Shown piece after piece: positions 35,349 through 44,558 of a DNA stretch of 64,000 nt. The position numbers and the translations under genes are program-made. The notes below the pieces were generated by a model, which was not told the origin of the DNA, searched no databases, and saw nothing but the letters and a program-made list of their open reading frames with translations. How positions within the stretch are numbered: the stretch's first letter is position 1; each line of letters starts with the position of its first letter. Where the stretch lies: contig JAAFIN010000001.1 in assembly GCA_013297825.1 (NCBI GenBank), positions 1 to 64,000 on the forward strand, in the 5' to 3' direction. Source of the stretch: Cytophagales bacterium (GTDB lineage: Bacteria > Bacteroidota > Bacteroidia > Cytophagales > Microscillaceae).

Positions 35349-36407
35349 TTGGATATTTTAAAAAATTGTCCTGTATGCGGACACGAACAACATACTAATT
35401 TTTTGACTTGTAAAGATTATACTGTTTCACACGAAAAATTTTCTTTGGTAAAATGCAACCAATGTGATTTTTGTTTTACAAATCCACGACCTTCTGCCAC
35501 AGAAATTGGAAAATATTACGAGTCAGAAAAATATATTTCGCACAGCAACACCAAAAAAGGACTTTTCAGCATACTTTACCAAAATATTCGTCAAAAAGCA
35601 CTAAAAAATAAAACAAATTGGATAGAAAAATTAGCAAAAAGTGGTAATTTATCCTATAATTTAAAGGGTGTAAAATTAAAAAAAGATGAAAATTCAGAAA
35701 AAAATAAAAATCTTGATATAAGCATATTAGATTATGGTTGTGGTACAGGTGAATTTTTAAACATTTGTCAGCAAAAAGGTTGGGAAATTGCAGGAATAGA
35801 ACCCAGCGAAGATGCACGTTTGCAAGCAATAAATACAAATAAAATAAATATTTATGCTGATATTTTTGAAATTTTAGAAGAAAATCAAAAAAAAACCGTA
35901 GAAAATTCTGAAAAAGATAGTTTAGAAAATAATACACAAGAAACTATTAAAAAACAATTTGATTTTATCACGCTTTGGCACGTTTTGGAACACGTCCACG
36001 ATTTGGATAATACCATAAAAGCATTTTATGATTTATTAAAAGAAGATGGTTTTTTATTGATTGCTGTGCCTAATCACGCTACACAGGAAGCAGGATATTA
36101 CAAAGAATATTGGGCGGGTTATGATGTGCCACGACATTTGTATCATTTTACGCCAAAAACCATAGAAAAACTTTTGAAAAAATTTGATTTTGAGGTAATT
36201 CAAGAATATCCTATGATTTATGATGCGTATTATATTAGCCTATTAAGCGGTCAATATAAAAATGGTTATAAAAACTATATTTGGGCAACTTTACAAGGAT
36301 ATTTATCTAATCAGCACGCAAAAAAAAATGAAGGGAATTATTCAAGTGTGCTTTATATTTGTATAAAAAGAGAAGCCTCAACCCCAAAGGGGAGTAATTC
36401 CCAATAA
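35349..36407 (+). CDS. Class I SAM methyltransferase with N-terminal zinc ribbon
   Basis: A 352-residue protein. C7xxC10 and CNQCDFCFTNPRP (about 37-49) form a zinc ribbon. The SAM-binding motif is LDYGCGTGEFL (about 127-137), followed by FITLWHVLEHVHDL and a VPRHLYHFTPKT stretch typical of methyltransferases near glycan or quinone genes. Start is TTG at 35349; no ATG fits, since the zinc ribbon begins at once. The last about 12 residues (EASTPKGSNSQ) are encoded by a family D repeat and are probably an accidental extension. Substrate unknown. Confidence 0.82.
   Translation: MDILKNCPVCGHEQHTNFLTCKDYTVSHEKFSLVKCNQCDFCFTNPRPSATEIGKYYESEKYISHSNTKKGLFSILYQNIRQKALKNKTNWIEKLAKSGNLSYNLKGVKLKKDENSEKNKNLDISILDYGCGTGEFLNICQQKGWEIAGIEPSEDARLQAINTNKINIYADIFEILEENQKKTVENSEKDSLENNTQETIKKQFDFITLWHVLEHVHDLDNTIKAFYDLLKEDGFLLIAVPNHATQEAGYYKEYWAGYDVPRHLYHFTPKTIEKLLKKFDFEVIQEYPMIYDAYYISLLSGQYKNGYKNYIWATLQGYLSNQHAKKNEGNYSSVLYICIKREASTPKGSNSQ
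36373..36395. repeat. Family D element overlapping the 3' end of a gene
   Basis: AAGCCTCAACCCCAAAGGGG overlaps the last codons of the methyltransferase gene. Confidence 0.75.
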
Positions 36408-36424
36408 AAGAGAAATTTAGTAAA

Positions 36425-36457
36425 AACTTTTGGAGAGTTTAAAACTCTCCAAAAGTT
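36425..36457. repeat. Palindromic repeat AACTTTTGGAGAG, copy 2
   Basis: 33-bp palindrome, same family as 31428 and 44712, with one compensating G-to-A/C-to-T pair change in the arms, so pairing is preserved. Confidence 0.85.
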
Positions 36458-36514
36458 GAAACACGAATTATAATATTATTTTCCTTTACCTCTCTCCTAT
36501 TTTTTCTAATTTTA

Positions 36515-36565
36515 TAATTGGGCAACCGCAATTTTATAATTGGGCAACCGCAAGGGTTGCCCCTA
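36515..36565. repeat. GGGCAACCGCAAGGGTTGCCC palindrome and half copy
   Basis: ATTGGGCAACCGCAATTTTA (36519 on) is followed by a complete hairpin, GGGCAACC/GGTTGCCC with CGCAAG loop region. This kind of GC-rich palindrome is scattered through many bacterial genomes. Confidence 0.7.
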
Positions 36566-36592
36566 CTTTCATTTTAATTTAATCAAAAACCA

Positions 36593-38299
36593 ATGATTTC
36601 AAATTTACAATTTTTTGTTTTACGTTCTAATATTTTACGTTTTTTTGTTCTTTTATTGCTTTTTTATTTTTTTTCAAAAAAAATAAATGCACAAAGTCCT
36701 TACGCACCGCTCAATGTAGATTATCACCATTGGATAGACAGGCTTGACATAAAAAGTGGTGGAAAAATTCAAAATTTGCATAGTTCATTAAAACCATATC
36801 CTCGCCACGTACTCGCACAAATCGCAGACAGCACCGAAAAATGGGACAATCTATCAAAAGTAGATAAATTTAATATTCAATTTCTCAAAGATGATAACTG
36901 GGAATGGAGTGCTGATAGTTTGGCGGGAAATAGCGAAAAAGCATTTTTTATCAAAAAATTGTATAAAAAGAAAGGCGATTTATATAATTACCAAAATAAA
37001 GATGCAGATTTTCATATTAGCCCTGTATTTTCTTTTTCAGGTGGAAAAGACCAAAACACCGAAGGAACGCCTTTTTTTAATGGCAGAGGCTTGGAGATTA
37101 GGGGAAATGTAGGCAAAAAAATAGGTTTTTATACGTATTTTACAGATAATCAAGCACTTTTTCCAACATATATTTTGGATAGAGTAACCGCTTTTAATGC
37201 AGTTCCAAATGAAGGTTATTACAAAAGAGGTGTTGGACAGCGACAAGTGGATTTTATCACTGCAAGAGGTTATATTTCTTTTCCCATTTACAAAAAAGTA
37301 ATTGATGCACAATTTGGTTATGACCGCAATTTTATGGGAAATGGTTATCGCAGTATGGTGCTTTCAGATAATTCTTCCAATTATCTTTTTTTTAAAATAA
37401 ACACCAAAATAGGCAATGTGCAGTACCAAAATATGTTTGCACAACTTACTTCTGAGGTATTGCCTGCTGACGGACAATATCCTCAAAAATATATGGCGTT
37501 GCATCATTTGAGTTGGAATATTACCCATAAATTAAATGTAGGAATTTTTGAAAGTATTATTTTTAATCGTGGGGACAGTTTGAAAAATGGAAATTTTGAT
37601 TTTCGTTACCTAAATCCTATTATTTTTTATCGTTCCATAGAACAACAAGCAGGAAGTCCTGACAATGCAAATCTTGGGGTGGATTTTAAATGGAATATCA
37701 AAAAAAGGGTTTCTTTGTATGGACAAATATTTCTTGATGAGTTTGTGCTTTCACAGGTACGCAATCGTTCAGGTTGGAGGGGCAATAAGCAAGCTGGACA
37801 ATTTGGCGTAAAATATATAGATGTTTTGGGCGTAAAAAATTTGGATTTACAAACCGAATTAAATATTGCACGACCTTACACCTATTCACACAACCAAAAA
37901 TACAATGAATATAGCAATTATAACCAAGCCTTAGCACACCCTTTGGGGGCAAATTTTTATGAATTTGTGGGAATTGTGCGTTGCCAGCCTTTTCCAAGAT
38001 GGAATTTTGTGAGCAAAACCATTTATGCACAATACGGACAAGATGAATTAGGAAAAAATTGGGGCGGAAATATTTTTAAAAATAATTCTGATTTTGTGCA
38101 AGAATTTAATAATACCATCGCACAAGGCATAAAAACAAATCTTCTTTTGGCAGAATTTTGTGCAACTTGGCACATAAAACACAATCTTTTTATTGATTTT
38201 CGTCATCTTTATAGAAAAGTTAGCACCGACGAAAAAGCCACCAATTACACAAGTATTGGATTGAGATTGAATTTTGCACCAAGACAAGAGATGTTTTAA
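36593..38299 (+). CDS. Wzi/RemB-like outer-membrane beta-barrel protein
   Basis: The 568-residue product has a signal peptide (LLLLFYFFSKKINAQ, cut about residue 34), an N-terminal region with RLDIKSGGKIQNLHSSLKPYPR, and a large beta barrel. RNFMGNGYRSMVLSDNSSNYLFFK (about 252-275) is typical of the Wzi/capsule-assembly and gliding-motility RemB group. Wzi anchors capsule polysaccharide to the outer membrane; RemB affects gliding in flavobacteria. Which applies here cannot be decided; no capsule cluster is adjacent. Confidence 0.7.
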   Translation: MISNLQFFVLRSNILRFFVLLLLFYFFSKKINAQSPYAPLNVDYHHWIDRLDIKSGGKIQNLHSSLKPYPRHVLAQIADSTEKWDNLSKVDKFNIQFLKDDNWEWSADSLAGNSEKAFFIKKLYKKKGDLYNYQNKDADFHISPVFSFSGGKDQNTEGTPFFNGRGLEIRGNVGKKIGFYTYFTDNQALFPTYILDRVTAFNAVPNEGYYKRGVGQRQVDFITARGYISFPIYKKVIDAQFGYDRNFMGNGYRSMVLSDNSSNYLFFKINTKIGNVQYQNMFAQLTSEVLPADGQYPQKYMALHHLSWNITHKLNVGIFESIIFNRGDSLKNGNFDFRYLNPIIFYRSIEQQAGSPDNANLGVDFKWNIKKRVSLYGQIFLDEFVLSQVRNRSGWRGNKQAGQFGVKYIDVLGVKNLDLQTELNIARPYTYSHNQKYNEYSNYNQALAHPLGANFYEFVGIVRCQPFPRWNFVSKTIYAQYGQDELGKNWGGNIFKNNSDFVQEFNNTIAQGIKTNLLLAEFCATWHIKHNLFIDFRHLYRKVSTDEKATNYTSIGLRLNFAPRQEMF

Positions 38300-38345
38300 T
38301 GATTATTTTTGATGGGTATAAATATCAGAAAAACTAAAAATAAAG

Positions 38346-39014
38346 TTAATCAAAATATTGAAAAAACAACCTTTTTAACATATCATTATTCAAAATAATT
38401 TGCCTTTTGAAGGCAGTAAAAGCAGATTGTTTGCTTAAATGTAGTCTAATTTCCGTTAGAGCATCTTGTTTGATATCTTGCAAATCACCACTTTTGTGAT
38501 ATTTTAATAACGATTTTTGGAAATTCATTATTTCATCTAATAATTTATCTCTTAAATTGCTTGCTTCTATATTTTTTAAAAGCGTTGTGCCATTATAAAC
38601 TGCATTTAATAAATTTCTTGTCAATAAAGTTTTTTGTGAATTGTCCAACGCAACAAATTGAGGTTCTTCAGCAGGAAAAGGACTAAAGATGTATTTTATT
38701 TTTGTTTCTATTTCCTCATTTTTATCTGTGCAGTTTAATATTGGTGTATAATTATCTAATTTTGTGTTATTGCAATGCCCACAAGCCCAAAATAGATTAT
38801 TCCACTCAAATTCTAAATTTTTGTTGCCTTTGTGTGGCACAAAATGCTCCACATTAATAGTGGTTGGTGCTTTATCCTCACAAATGTAACATTTATTTTT
38901 AAAATCATTTTTTAACGTTTCAAGTACATTACCACATTTGTAATCTCCACTTTTTTTATTTTTTTCAATCTCCAAACAATCAGGAGCAGGTTGTGATTTT
39001 TCAAAAAACACCAT
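38346..39014 (-). CDS. ptuB: Septu-like HNH endonuclease (PtuB type)
   Basis: A 222-residue HNH nuclease. Two CxxC pairs (C42/C45 and C78/C81) bracket the core N54-V-E-H57-F-V-P-H61 and WNNLFWACGHCNNTK, as in the HNH proteins that accompany PtuA ATPases and some retrons. The C-terminal half (about 120-222) is helical. It lies 38 bp downstream of an ATPase gene in the same direction, the order of Septu anti-phage operons. In such systems the nuclease is held by the ATPase and released upon infection (known for family, inferred here). Confidence 0.8.
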   Translation of the reverse strand: MVFFEKSQPAPDCLEIEKNKKSGDYKCGNVLETLKNDFKNKCYICEDKAPTTINVEHFVPHKGNKNLEFEWNNLFWACGHCNNTKLDNYTPILNCTDKNEEIETKIKYIFSPFPAEEPQFVALDNSQKTLLTRNLLNAVYNGTTLLKNIEASNLRDKLLDEIMNFQKSLLKYHKSGDLQDIKQDALTEIRLHLSKQSAFTAFKRQIILNNDMLKRLFFQYFD

Positions 39015-39052
39015 AAATTTTAATTAAATTTTTGATTAAATTTTTGATTTTT

Positions 39053-40276
39053 TTAATACAATTCAAGTAATTCAATTTGTTGCAATTTTACCAAAAGTTC
39101 TTTTGAAAGATATTTTGGAGCGTGTGCAAAATACTCTTTTAAATATCTTAATTTTTCTCGTTGTTCTGGTGTTTTTTCTGAAATCAATACCAAATTTTCA
39201 AATTCTTGTACTTTTGATTTTACAATTTCAGAATATTTATCTGTTTTAAAATAGCTTTCAAGCAACGCATCATAAGAATAACTTGTCAAATCAGTTGTAA
39301 CAATGCGTGTTTCCAAATCACAAATTGTGGCATTGGACACAGAGGACAGCACAAAAGGCGAATGTGTGCTAACAATAAACTGAATTTTTGGAAAAAAATC
39401 CACCAAAAAAGGCAAAATTTTCTTCTGTAAATCTACGTGCAAATGAGTTTCTATTTCGTCAATAATTACCACGCCTTCCATATCATAAAATTTATTTTCG
39501 TGAGCTTCCATTCTAAGCAAAAGCTCTGTTACAATACTCATAATCGCAGAATAACCATCTGACAAATGACTAAATGTAAAAGGCTCATATTTATCTGTGA
39601 TAATATCAAAATTGAAATTATCTTTGTCAAAACGCAATTCTAATTTATTTACATCAAATATATCTTTTAGTCTATTTTCAAAATTCAAAAACCAATTATC
39701 AATTTTTTGCACAACATCATATTCATTATCATCTTTGGCAAAAGAACGTTTTGCTTTCAAATTGACTATATATTGAATAAAATTTTGATTTATTTGTGTT
39801 CCAACATCATATTTTTTTTGTAATTCAAATTTCTGAATACCTGTTGGTTTTCTTAAATTAAAATTTCTTTTTGCATTGAAAAAAACAAATAAAAATTCAC
39901 CTTTTTCATTTTTTTCAATAATATTTCCATAGCTTGAAAAGTCAATATTTGTGCCTCCAAGTTGTAATAAACTTTCTTTTGCATTATTTAATACTTTTTC
40001 TGTTTCTTTTCTTTGAATATCTGATAAATGTGTTTGCAATAATAATTCTTCCATCCCTTTTTTATCATTTTTAAGTCTTAAAAGGGCTGCAAATTTATTT
40101 TTTACCTCAAAATGTTTCAAAAACTTATGAATTTCCTGCAAAAGGCTTGTTTTTCCGCTACCATTTTTCCCTGTGATGATTAGATGTTGGCGATTTTCTT
40201 TGGAGAGTGGAATATCCAAATTTTTTACATTTCTGGAATTTTCAACAAAAATGTTTGTAATAAAATTTTCAGTCAT
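39053..40276 (-). CDS. ptuA: Septu-like AAA/ABC-type ATPase (PtuA type)
   Basis: The 407-residue ATPase has Walker A GKNGSGKT (36-43), an ABC signature-like LSDGYSAI (238-245), Walker B VVIIDEIE (269-276) and the STHSP switch (303-307). The insert between is helical (about 75-210), as in RecF/OLD/PtuA-like enzymes. No TOPRIM domain is present, which excludes an OLD nuclease. Downstream is the HNH gene. Together they match the two-gene Septu architecture. No reverse transcriptase is nearby, so a retron is unlikely. Confidence 0.8.
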   Translation of the reverse strand: MTENFITNIFVENSRNVKNLDIPLSKENRQHLIITGKNGSGKTSLLQEIHKFLKHFEVKNKFAALLRLKNDKKGMEELLLQTHLSDIQRKETEKVLNNAKESLLQLGGTNIDFSSYGNIIEKNEKGEFLFVFFNAKRNFNLRKPTGIQKFELQKKYDVGTQINQNFIQYIVNLKAKRSFAKDDNEYDVVQKIDNWFLNFENRLKDIFDVNKLELRFDKDNFNFDIITDKYEPFTFSHLSDGYSAIMSIVTELLLRMEAHENKFYDMEGVVIIDEIETHLHVDLQKKILPFLVDFFPKIQFIVSTHSPFVLSSVSNATICDLETRIVTTDLTSYSYDALLESYFKTDKYSEIVKSKVQEFENLVLISEKTPEQREKLRYLKEYFAHAPKYLSKELLVKLQQIELLELY

Positions 40277-40333
40277 AAAGTTATTTTTATTTTAAGCAAA
40301 GATAGCAAAAAAAATATTTCCAAGTTCAAAATA

Positions 40334-40377
40334 AAAAACAGGCTTTTAATTTTTAGTTAAAAACCTGTTTTTTTATT
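40334..40377 (-). terminator. Terminator downstream of the SWIM gene
   Basis: AAAACAGGCTTTTAA pairs with TTAAAAACCTGTTTT across a short loop, with A and T runs on both sides. It separates the SWIM gene from the Septu-like operon. Confidence 0.7.
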
Positions 40378-40399
40378 TTCAAGAGTAGAATTAGAAAAA

Positions 40400-42040
40400 T
40401 TATTTATTCAAAAAAATAACCCCTGACATAATGTGCATACAAGCACCTTGTTTGATACCGTGTTTGCGGTGATACGCACAAGTACAAGACGCAAATTTTA
40501 TTCTGCCTTCTGCATCAAGTTGGATTTTTGGCAAGAATACATTTTTACCTTGTACCTCAAAACTATATTCTGTGATAGCATTTTCCAATGGTTTTTGGGC
40601 GGTACATTTTACTTTATTTTCGCCTACAAGTTCAGTAGCATATTTCAGTCTTTCGTCTTGTTCTGTTGGTGTGATTTTTATTTCTTGTTCCAATAATTTT
40701 CTCCAACGATAAATCTGTAAAATATGGTCATACATTGCTTGTCCATTTTTTACAAGCGTTTGGAGCGTAAAAGTAGCGTCCATTTGCGAAATATTCATTA
40801 TTTCAGCAAGTTGTGCAGGTGTAAGCGTGAGGTGTTCCATTAGTTTTTGATACACCTTATTTAAGTCAATATTGCCTTGATTTTTGGTTTTTGCAGAAGC
40901 CAAAAGGTCAAAATTACCTTTTTTAGACCAATCATTCGCAGTCCAACCAGAAAGACCAATATCAAATCTATGACCTTCTACTTCCACCGACCAATATGAA
41001 GGCATACCTGTTCCCAAAAGTTTTACTTGTACTTTTTCGGTATAAGGCAATAAATCTTTTAAAACCTGTAATCTTCTTCTTCCCCAAATGCGAATTTCGC
41101 CATCAGTTTCACCATTATAAATATTACTGTCTATAATTTCAATGCCCCAAGGGTCAATTACGAGTTTTTGAGGTTTTCCTTTTTCCAACACAAACCTAAT
41201 AGAACGTGGGCTACTTTTTTCACGTCTGCGGGCTATTTCGCCCAATACTTGTGCGAGGGTTTGGCTATCAATGGTGATATTTGTGCCTTCTATTGTGGAA
41301 GCAGACTGCACTTGAAGAAAACCTTGTACCCAAGAAGGCGGAAGGTCAATTTTTTTCTCCACATTTTCGCCTACATCAGTAGAAAGTGCAACTTGTTCAA
41401 AGGCAACTTTGAGCCACGCAGGGCGATAACTTCTTACTCTTGAAAGTTCATTTGCGAGGTTTTGGCTAAAATCAATATTGGTTGTGCCATATTTTACATC
41501 ATCAAATATTTCTAATAATTGCGTTGGCACGCTTACTCTGCCATAACTTGATTCGTCCAATGAAAATGCCTCAAAAATAACTGCATCTTTATGTACGCTA
41601 ATTACAGGGTCAAGCACCATCCATTTATCTTTGTCGTGTTTGTAAAGCCATTGATAATATTTATAGCGTGCTTCATCTACTTTCTTTTGAAGTGGAGCAA
41701 TTTCTTTTTTAACATTGCGTTGTTGTTGGCGTAAAACCTCTCTACGTTGCAATAATTGCACTTTTTTAGCTTCAATATTTTGAAGATGAGCAGGAAGTTC
41801 TTTGATATATTCACCCATTACCCAATCTTGATAAGCGGTGTTATCTTTTTGAGTTGGACGTTCATCATTTGTAACTACTTTTCTCAAAGCAAGCATTACC
41901 CTTGCGTAGCCAAGACTATTTTTGATAAGGGCATTCAGTGATACAGGAGGGCGATTAAGTTCAGCAGAAAAATTAAAACCCATTCCTTTTGCATCTTGTT
42001 GTGCAAAACTTGGGCGAGCGTATTGTTGGGTAAGTTGCAT
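40400..42040 (-). CDS. SWIM zinc-finger protein
   Basis: This 546-residue protein carries at its C-terminus the SWIM signature CTCAYHRKHGIKQGACMH (CxC...CxH, about 515-532), a zinc finger that binds DNA or proteins. The remainder has a coiled-coil segment (about 90-130, IEAKKVQLLQRREVLRQQQR) and mixed regions with no motif known to me. SWIM proteins in bacteria often sit beside MoxR/VWA genes, but none is seen here. Upstream is a family A repeat directly at its start codon. Confidence 0.75.
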   Translation of the reverse strand: MQLTQQYARPSFAQQDAKGMGFNFSAELNRPPVSLNALIKNSLGYARVMLALRKVVTNDERPTQKDNTAYQDWVMGEYIKELPAHLQNIEAKKVQLLQRREVLRQQQRNVKKEIAPLQKKVDEARYKYYQWLYKHDKDKWMVLDPVISVHKDAVIFEAFSLDESSYGRVSVPTQLLEIFDDVKYGTTNIDFSQNLANELSRVRSYRPAWLKVAFEQVALSTDVGENVEKKIDLPPSWVQGFLQVQSASTIEGTNITIDSQTLAQVLGEIARRREKSSPRSIRFVLEKGKPQKLVIDPWGIEIIDSNIYNGETDGEIRIWGRRRLQVLKDLLPYTEKVQVKLLGTGMPSYWSVEVEGHRFDIGLSGWTANDWSKKGNFDLLASAKTKNQGNIDLNKVYQKLMEHLTLTPAQLAEIMNISQMDATFTLQTLVKNGQAMYDHILQIYRWRKLLEQEIKITPTEQDERLKYATELVGENKVKCTAQKPLENAITEYSFEVQGKNVFLPKIQLDAEGRIKFASCTCAYHRKHGIKQGACMHIMSGVIFLNK

Positions 42041-42042
42041 CG

Positions 42043-42085
42043 TTAATTATGAATTAGGAATTAAGAATTAGGAATGAAACAGCTT
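42043..42085. repeat. Family A unit upstream of the SWIM gene
   Basis: AATTATGAATTAGGAATTAA and GGAATGAAACAGC are reversed family A, with the tail adjoining the minus-strand start codon at 42040. Confidence 0.65.
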
Positions 42086-42313
42086 TTTTTTTCGTTAAAA
42101 AATTGAATTATGATTTTACAAATATAATCATTTTTTTTAATTTTTATATTTTTTTGAAAATTTTTTTTGAAAAAAATATATAAAAATCCACATAAGAATA
42201 GGAAATAATTTCTCAAATTTATGAAATTTTATTTTTAGAAAAAAACAAGCTATTTTTGAGCAAAACTACTTTAAAAATTTAAAATCCCATACCTAAAAAT
42301 CCAATATTCAAAA

Positions 42314-43969
42314 ATGCAATTAAAAAAAACACTTTTCTTAACCCTATTTTTTGTATATTTTTTTACACAAAATATATATGCCCAATACTCACGTGGAGAT
42401 TCCTTGCGTGGAGCATTATCACCTTTGCGTACTTGTTATGATGTGTTGCATTATGATTTGTATATAAATGTAAAAATTGATAAGAAATTTATTGAAGGCA
42501 AAAACACCATTACGTACAAAGTAGTGGAAGATTTCAAAAAATTACAAGTTGATTTATTTGAAAATATGAACATTGAAAGCATTTCTCAAAATGGAAAAAA
42601 CCTTACCTTCAAAAGAGAGGGAAATGCAACTTTTGTGGAATTTTCAGAAAAACAAACCAAAAATTCTACCCAAAAAATAGAAATAAAATATAATGGCTAC
42701 CCTCGCCCTGCGGTAAATGCTCCTTGGGACGGTGGTTTTTCGTGGAAAAAAGATAGCAAAGGCAAAGATTGGGTTGGCGTTTCGTGTGAAGGACTTGGTG
42801 CGAGTGTGTGGTTTCCAAACAAAGACCATCTTTCTGACGAGCCTGACAGCGTAAGAGTGGTTGCAGAAGTGCCAAAAGGGCTTATTTGTGTATCAAATGG
42901 TAATCTTAAACAAAAAACTGAAAAAGAAAATACCACCCAATTTGATTGGAGAGTGAGTTATCCTATCAATAATTATAATATTACGCTGAATATTGCGGAA
43001 TATGTGCATTTTTCAGAAGAATATACCGCAGAAGATGGCGAAAAAATGCCTTTGGATTATTATGTTTTGCCTGAAAATTTGGAAAAAGCCAAAAAACAAT
43101 TTTTGCAGGTAAAACCTATGCTTGCTTGTTATGAAAAATTATTTGGAAAATATCCTTTTTGGAAAGATGGTTTTGCACTTGTAGAAACGCCTTATTTAGG
43201 TATGGAACATCAAGGAGCCATCGCTTATGGCAATAAATACAGAAATGGATATTTGGGTAGTGATATTTCAGGAACAGGCGAAGGTTTGTTTTTTGATTAT
43301 ATCATTATCCACGAGACAGGACACGAATATTGGGGGAATAATATCAGTTGTAGCGACCACGCTGAAATGTGGATTCACGAAAGTTTTTGTACTTATACTG
43401 AAGGGCTTTATGTGGAATGTATGAAAGGCAAAGAAGCTGGTTACAATTATCTTGGGGGATATTTTGGGCAAGGTGAAAACCAAAAACCGCTTATTGGGGA
43501 TTTAGACGTGAATGCTGATGGACACGATATTTATGGAAAAGGTGCATCTATCTTGCATACACTTCGCAATGTGGTAGAAGATGACAAAAAATGGTTTGCA
43601 ATGCTCAAAAATATTTCAAAAGATTTTAGGCACAAAGTCGTAAATACCAAAATGATGACCGATTATATGAACAAAGCACTTGACAACAATTATGATTATT
43701 TTTTTAATCAATATCTCAAAACGCCAAATGTTCCAATATTAGAATACAAAATTACCAAACAAAAAGGAAAACATTATTTGGAATATCGTTGGAGAAATAC
43801 AACAAATGACTTTAAAATGCCTATCAATGTGTTGTTTAATGAAAATTCTACTAAAATTTTAATAAAACCAACCGCAAATACTTGGCAAAAAATACCAATT
43901 TCAAAAGCTCAAACAAATATTACTTTGCCTAAAAATCATTATTTTGTAAATTTGCAGAAGGTAGAATAA
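42314..43969 (+). CDS. M1-family zinc metallopeptidase
   Basis: A 551-residue secreted metallopeptidase; signal peptide ends near NIYAQ. The zinc site H333-E-T-G-H337 with E356 18 residues further (WIHESF) is intact. GMEHQGA (about 296-302) takes the place of the GAMEN exopeptidase motif. An N-terminal beta domain (about 30-240) precedes the catalytic domain. It is shorter than aminopeptidase N (about 870), lacking the large C-terminal helical domain, as is usual for the smaller Bacteroidota M1 proteins. Aminopeptidase activity on peptides outside the cytoplasm is probable. Confidence 0.9.
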   Translation: MQLKKTLFLTLFFVYFFTQNIYAQYSRGDSLRGALSPLRTCYDVLHYDLYINVKIDKKFIEGKNTITYKVVEDFKKLQVDLFENMNIESISQNGKNLTFKREGNATFVEFSEKQTKNSTQKIEIKYNGYPRPAVNAPWDGGFSWKKDSKGKDWVGVSCEGLGASVWFPNKDHLSDEPDSVRVVAEVPKGLICVSNGNLKQKTEKENTTQFDWRVSYPINNYNITLNIAEYVHFSEEYTAEDGEKMPLDYYVLPENLEKAKKQFLQVKPMLACYEKLFGKYPFWKDGFALVETPYLGMEHQGAIAYGNKYRNGYLGSDISGTGEGLFFDYIIIHETGHEYWGNNISCSDHAEMWIHESFCTYTEGLYVECMKGKEAGYNYLGGYFGQGENQKPLIGDLDVNADGHDIYGKGASILHTLRNVVEDDKKWFAMLKNISKDFRHKVVNTKMMTDYMNKALDNNYDYFFNQYLKTPNVPILEYKITKQKGKHYLEYRWRNTTNDFKMPINVLFNENSTKILIKPTANTWQKIPISKAQTNITLPKNHYFVNLQKVE

Positions 43970-44170
43970 CAAGGAAAAAGGTGTAAATTAGGGGAAAGAT
44001 GTAGGTGTAAGGAATGATAATTAAATAACTTACTCTTTTGCTTCCCCACGTTTCACGTGGGGTTACCATTGTTAAACCCTTTCAGGGTTTTTATAAGATG
44101 AATTTATTTTATTTCTTTTCCTAAGTAGTAAAGGGGGAAAATCATTTTTATTTTTTTAATTAAAATTATA
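43970..44170. repeat. Family C repeat and two GC-rich hairpins
   Basis: AAGGAAAAAGGTGTAAATTA and GGGGAAAGATGTAGGTG (family C) follow the M1 gene. Then come the hairpins CCCCACGTTTCACGTGGGG (44046-44064) and AAACCCTTTCAGGGTTT (about 44075-44091). Confidence 0.75.
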
Positions 44171-44244
44171 GGTTGTTTGGCAATTTTTATGGAAAAAGAA
44201 AAAAACGAAATAAAAAGACATTCCACAAAAATTGTCAAAAAACC
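44171..44244. repeat. Inverted-repeat element, 74 bp (copy 3)
   Basis: GGTTGTTTGGCAATTTTTAT (44171-44190) faces TTCCACAAAAATTGTCAAAA and AACC (44221-44244), around a 28-bp A-rich core. Same family as 4286 and 35178. Confidence 0.75.
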
Positions 44245-44357
44245 AAATTATAAAACAATAAGATAAACGAAAATTTCATATTTTATACCAATAAAATACA
44301 ATTAAAATACAATTTTTTATTTTGTTCAAAAAAAAACAAAGAAAATTTCAAAAAAAT

Positions 44358-44389
44358 TTGCAAATCTCAAAAACTTATCTTTACCTTTG
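44358..44389 (+). promoter_or_regulatory. Promoter of the met operon leader
   Basis: TTG (44358-44360), 21 bp, then TACCTTTG (44382-44389) match the Bacteroidota sigma consensus. Transcription would start near 44395, about 35-40 nt before the riboswitch aptamer. Confidence 0.7.
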
Positions 44390-44429
44390 CAACAAGATAT
44401 TCATATTATCCTTATCTAATAAATGATAA

Positions 44430-44545
44430 TTTGATTTATAACGAAACGTTGAGAGAATAGGCTCTATGAAACGTTGGCAACCTACCAAAAAGCAAGGTGC
44501 TAATTCCTACCTAAGTATTTTTTTTATTTTTAGGAAATATAAAAC
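44430..44545 (+). promoter_or_regulatory. SAM-I (S-box) riboswitch
   Basis: The aptamer core is readable. P1 pairs TTTATA (44435-44440) with TATAAA (44538-44543). P2 pairs AACGTT (44445-44450) with AACGTT (44470-44475), with GAG/CTC above and the kink-turn TATGAA. The conserved GGCAACCT and AAGGTGCTAATTCC stand in order. P4 pairs CCTAA with TTAGG. The loop TAGG (44458-44461) can form the expected pseudoknot with CCTA (about 44506-44509). It binds S-adenosylmethionine and would lower expression of the methionine genes downstream. P3 is very short. The ATG of the poly-Cys ORF lies 15 bases after P1, so control through its ribosome access is possible. Confidence 0.9.
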
Positions 44546-44558
44546 CAACATTCACACA

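Noticed and set aside
38346-40276. Retron or OLD-nuclease system
   Set aside because: No reverse transcriptase or structured ncRNA is visible nearby and the ATPase lacks a TOPRIM domain; a Septu-like pair fits better.
44466-44558. Longer N-terminus for the poly-Cys ORF starting at the ATG at 44466
   Set aside because: This segment is the conserved core of the SAM-I aptamer; the ATG belongs to the kink-turn, and the downstream ATG at 44559 is free.
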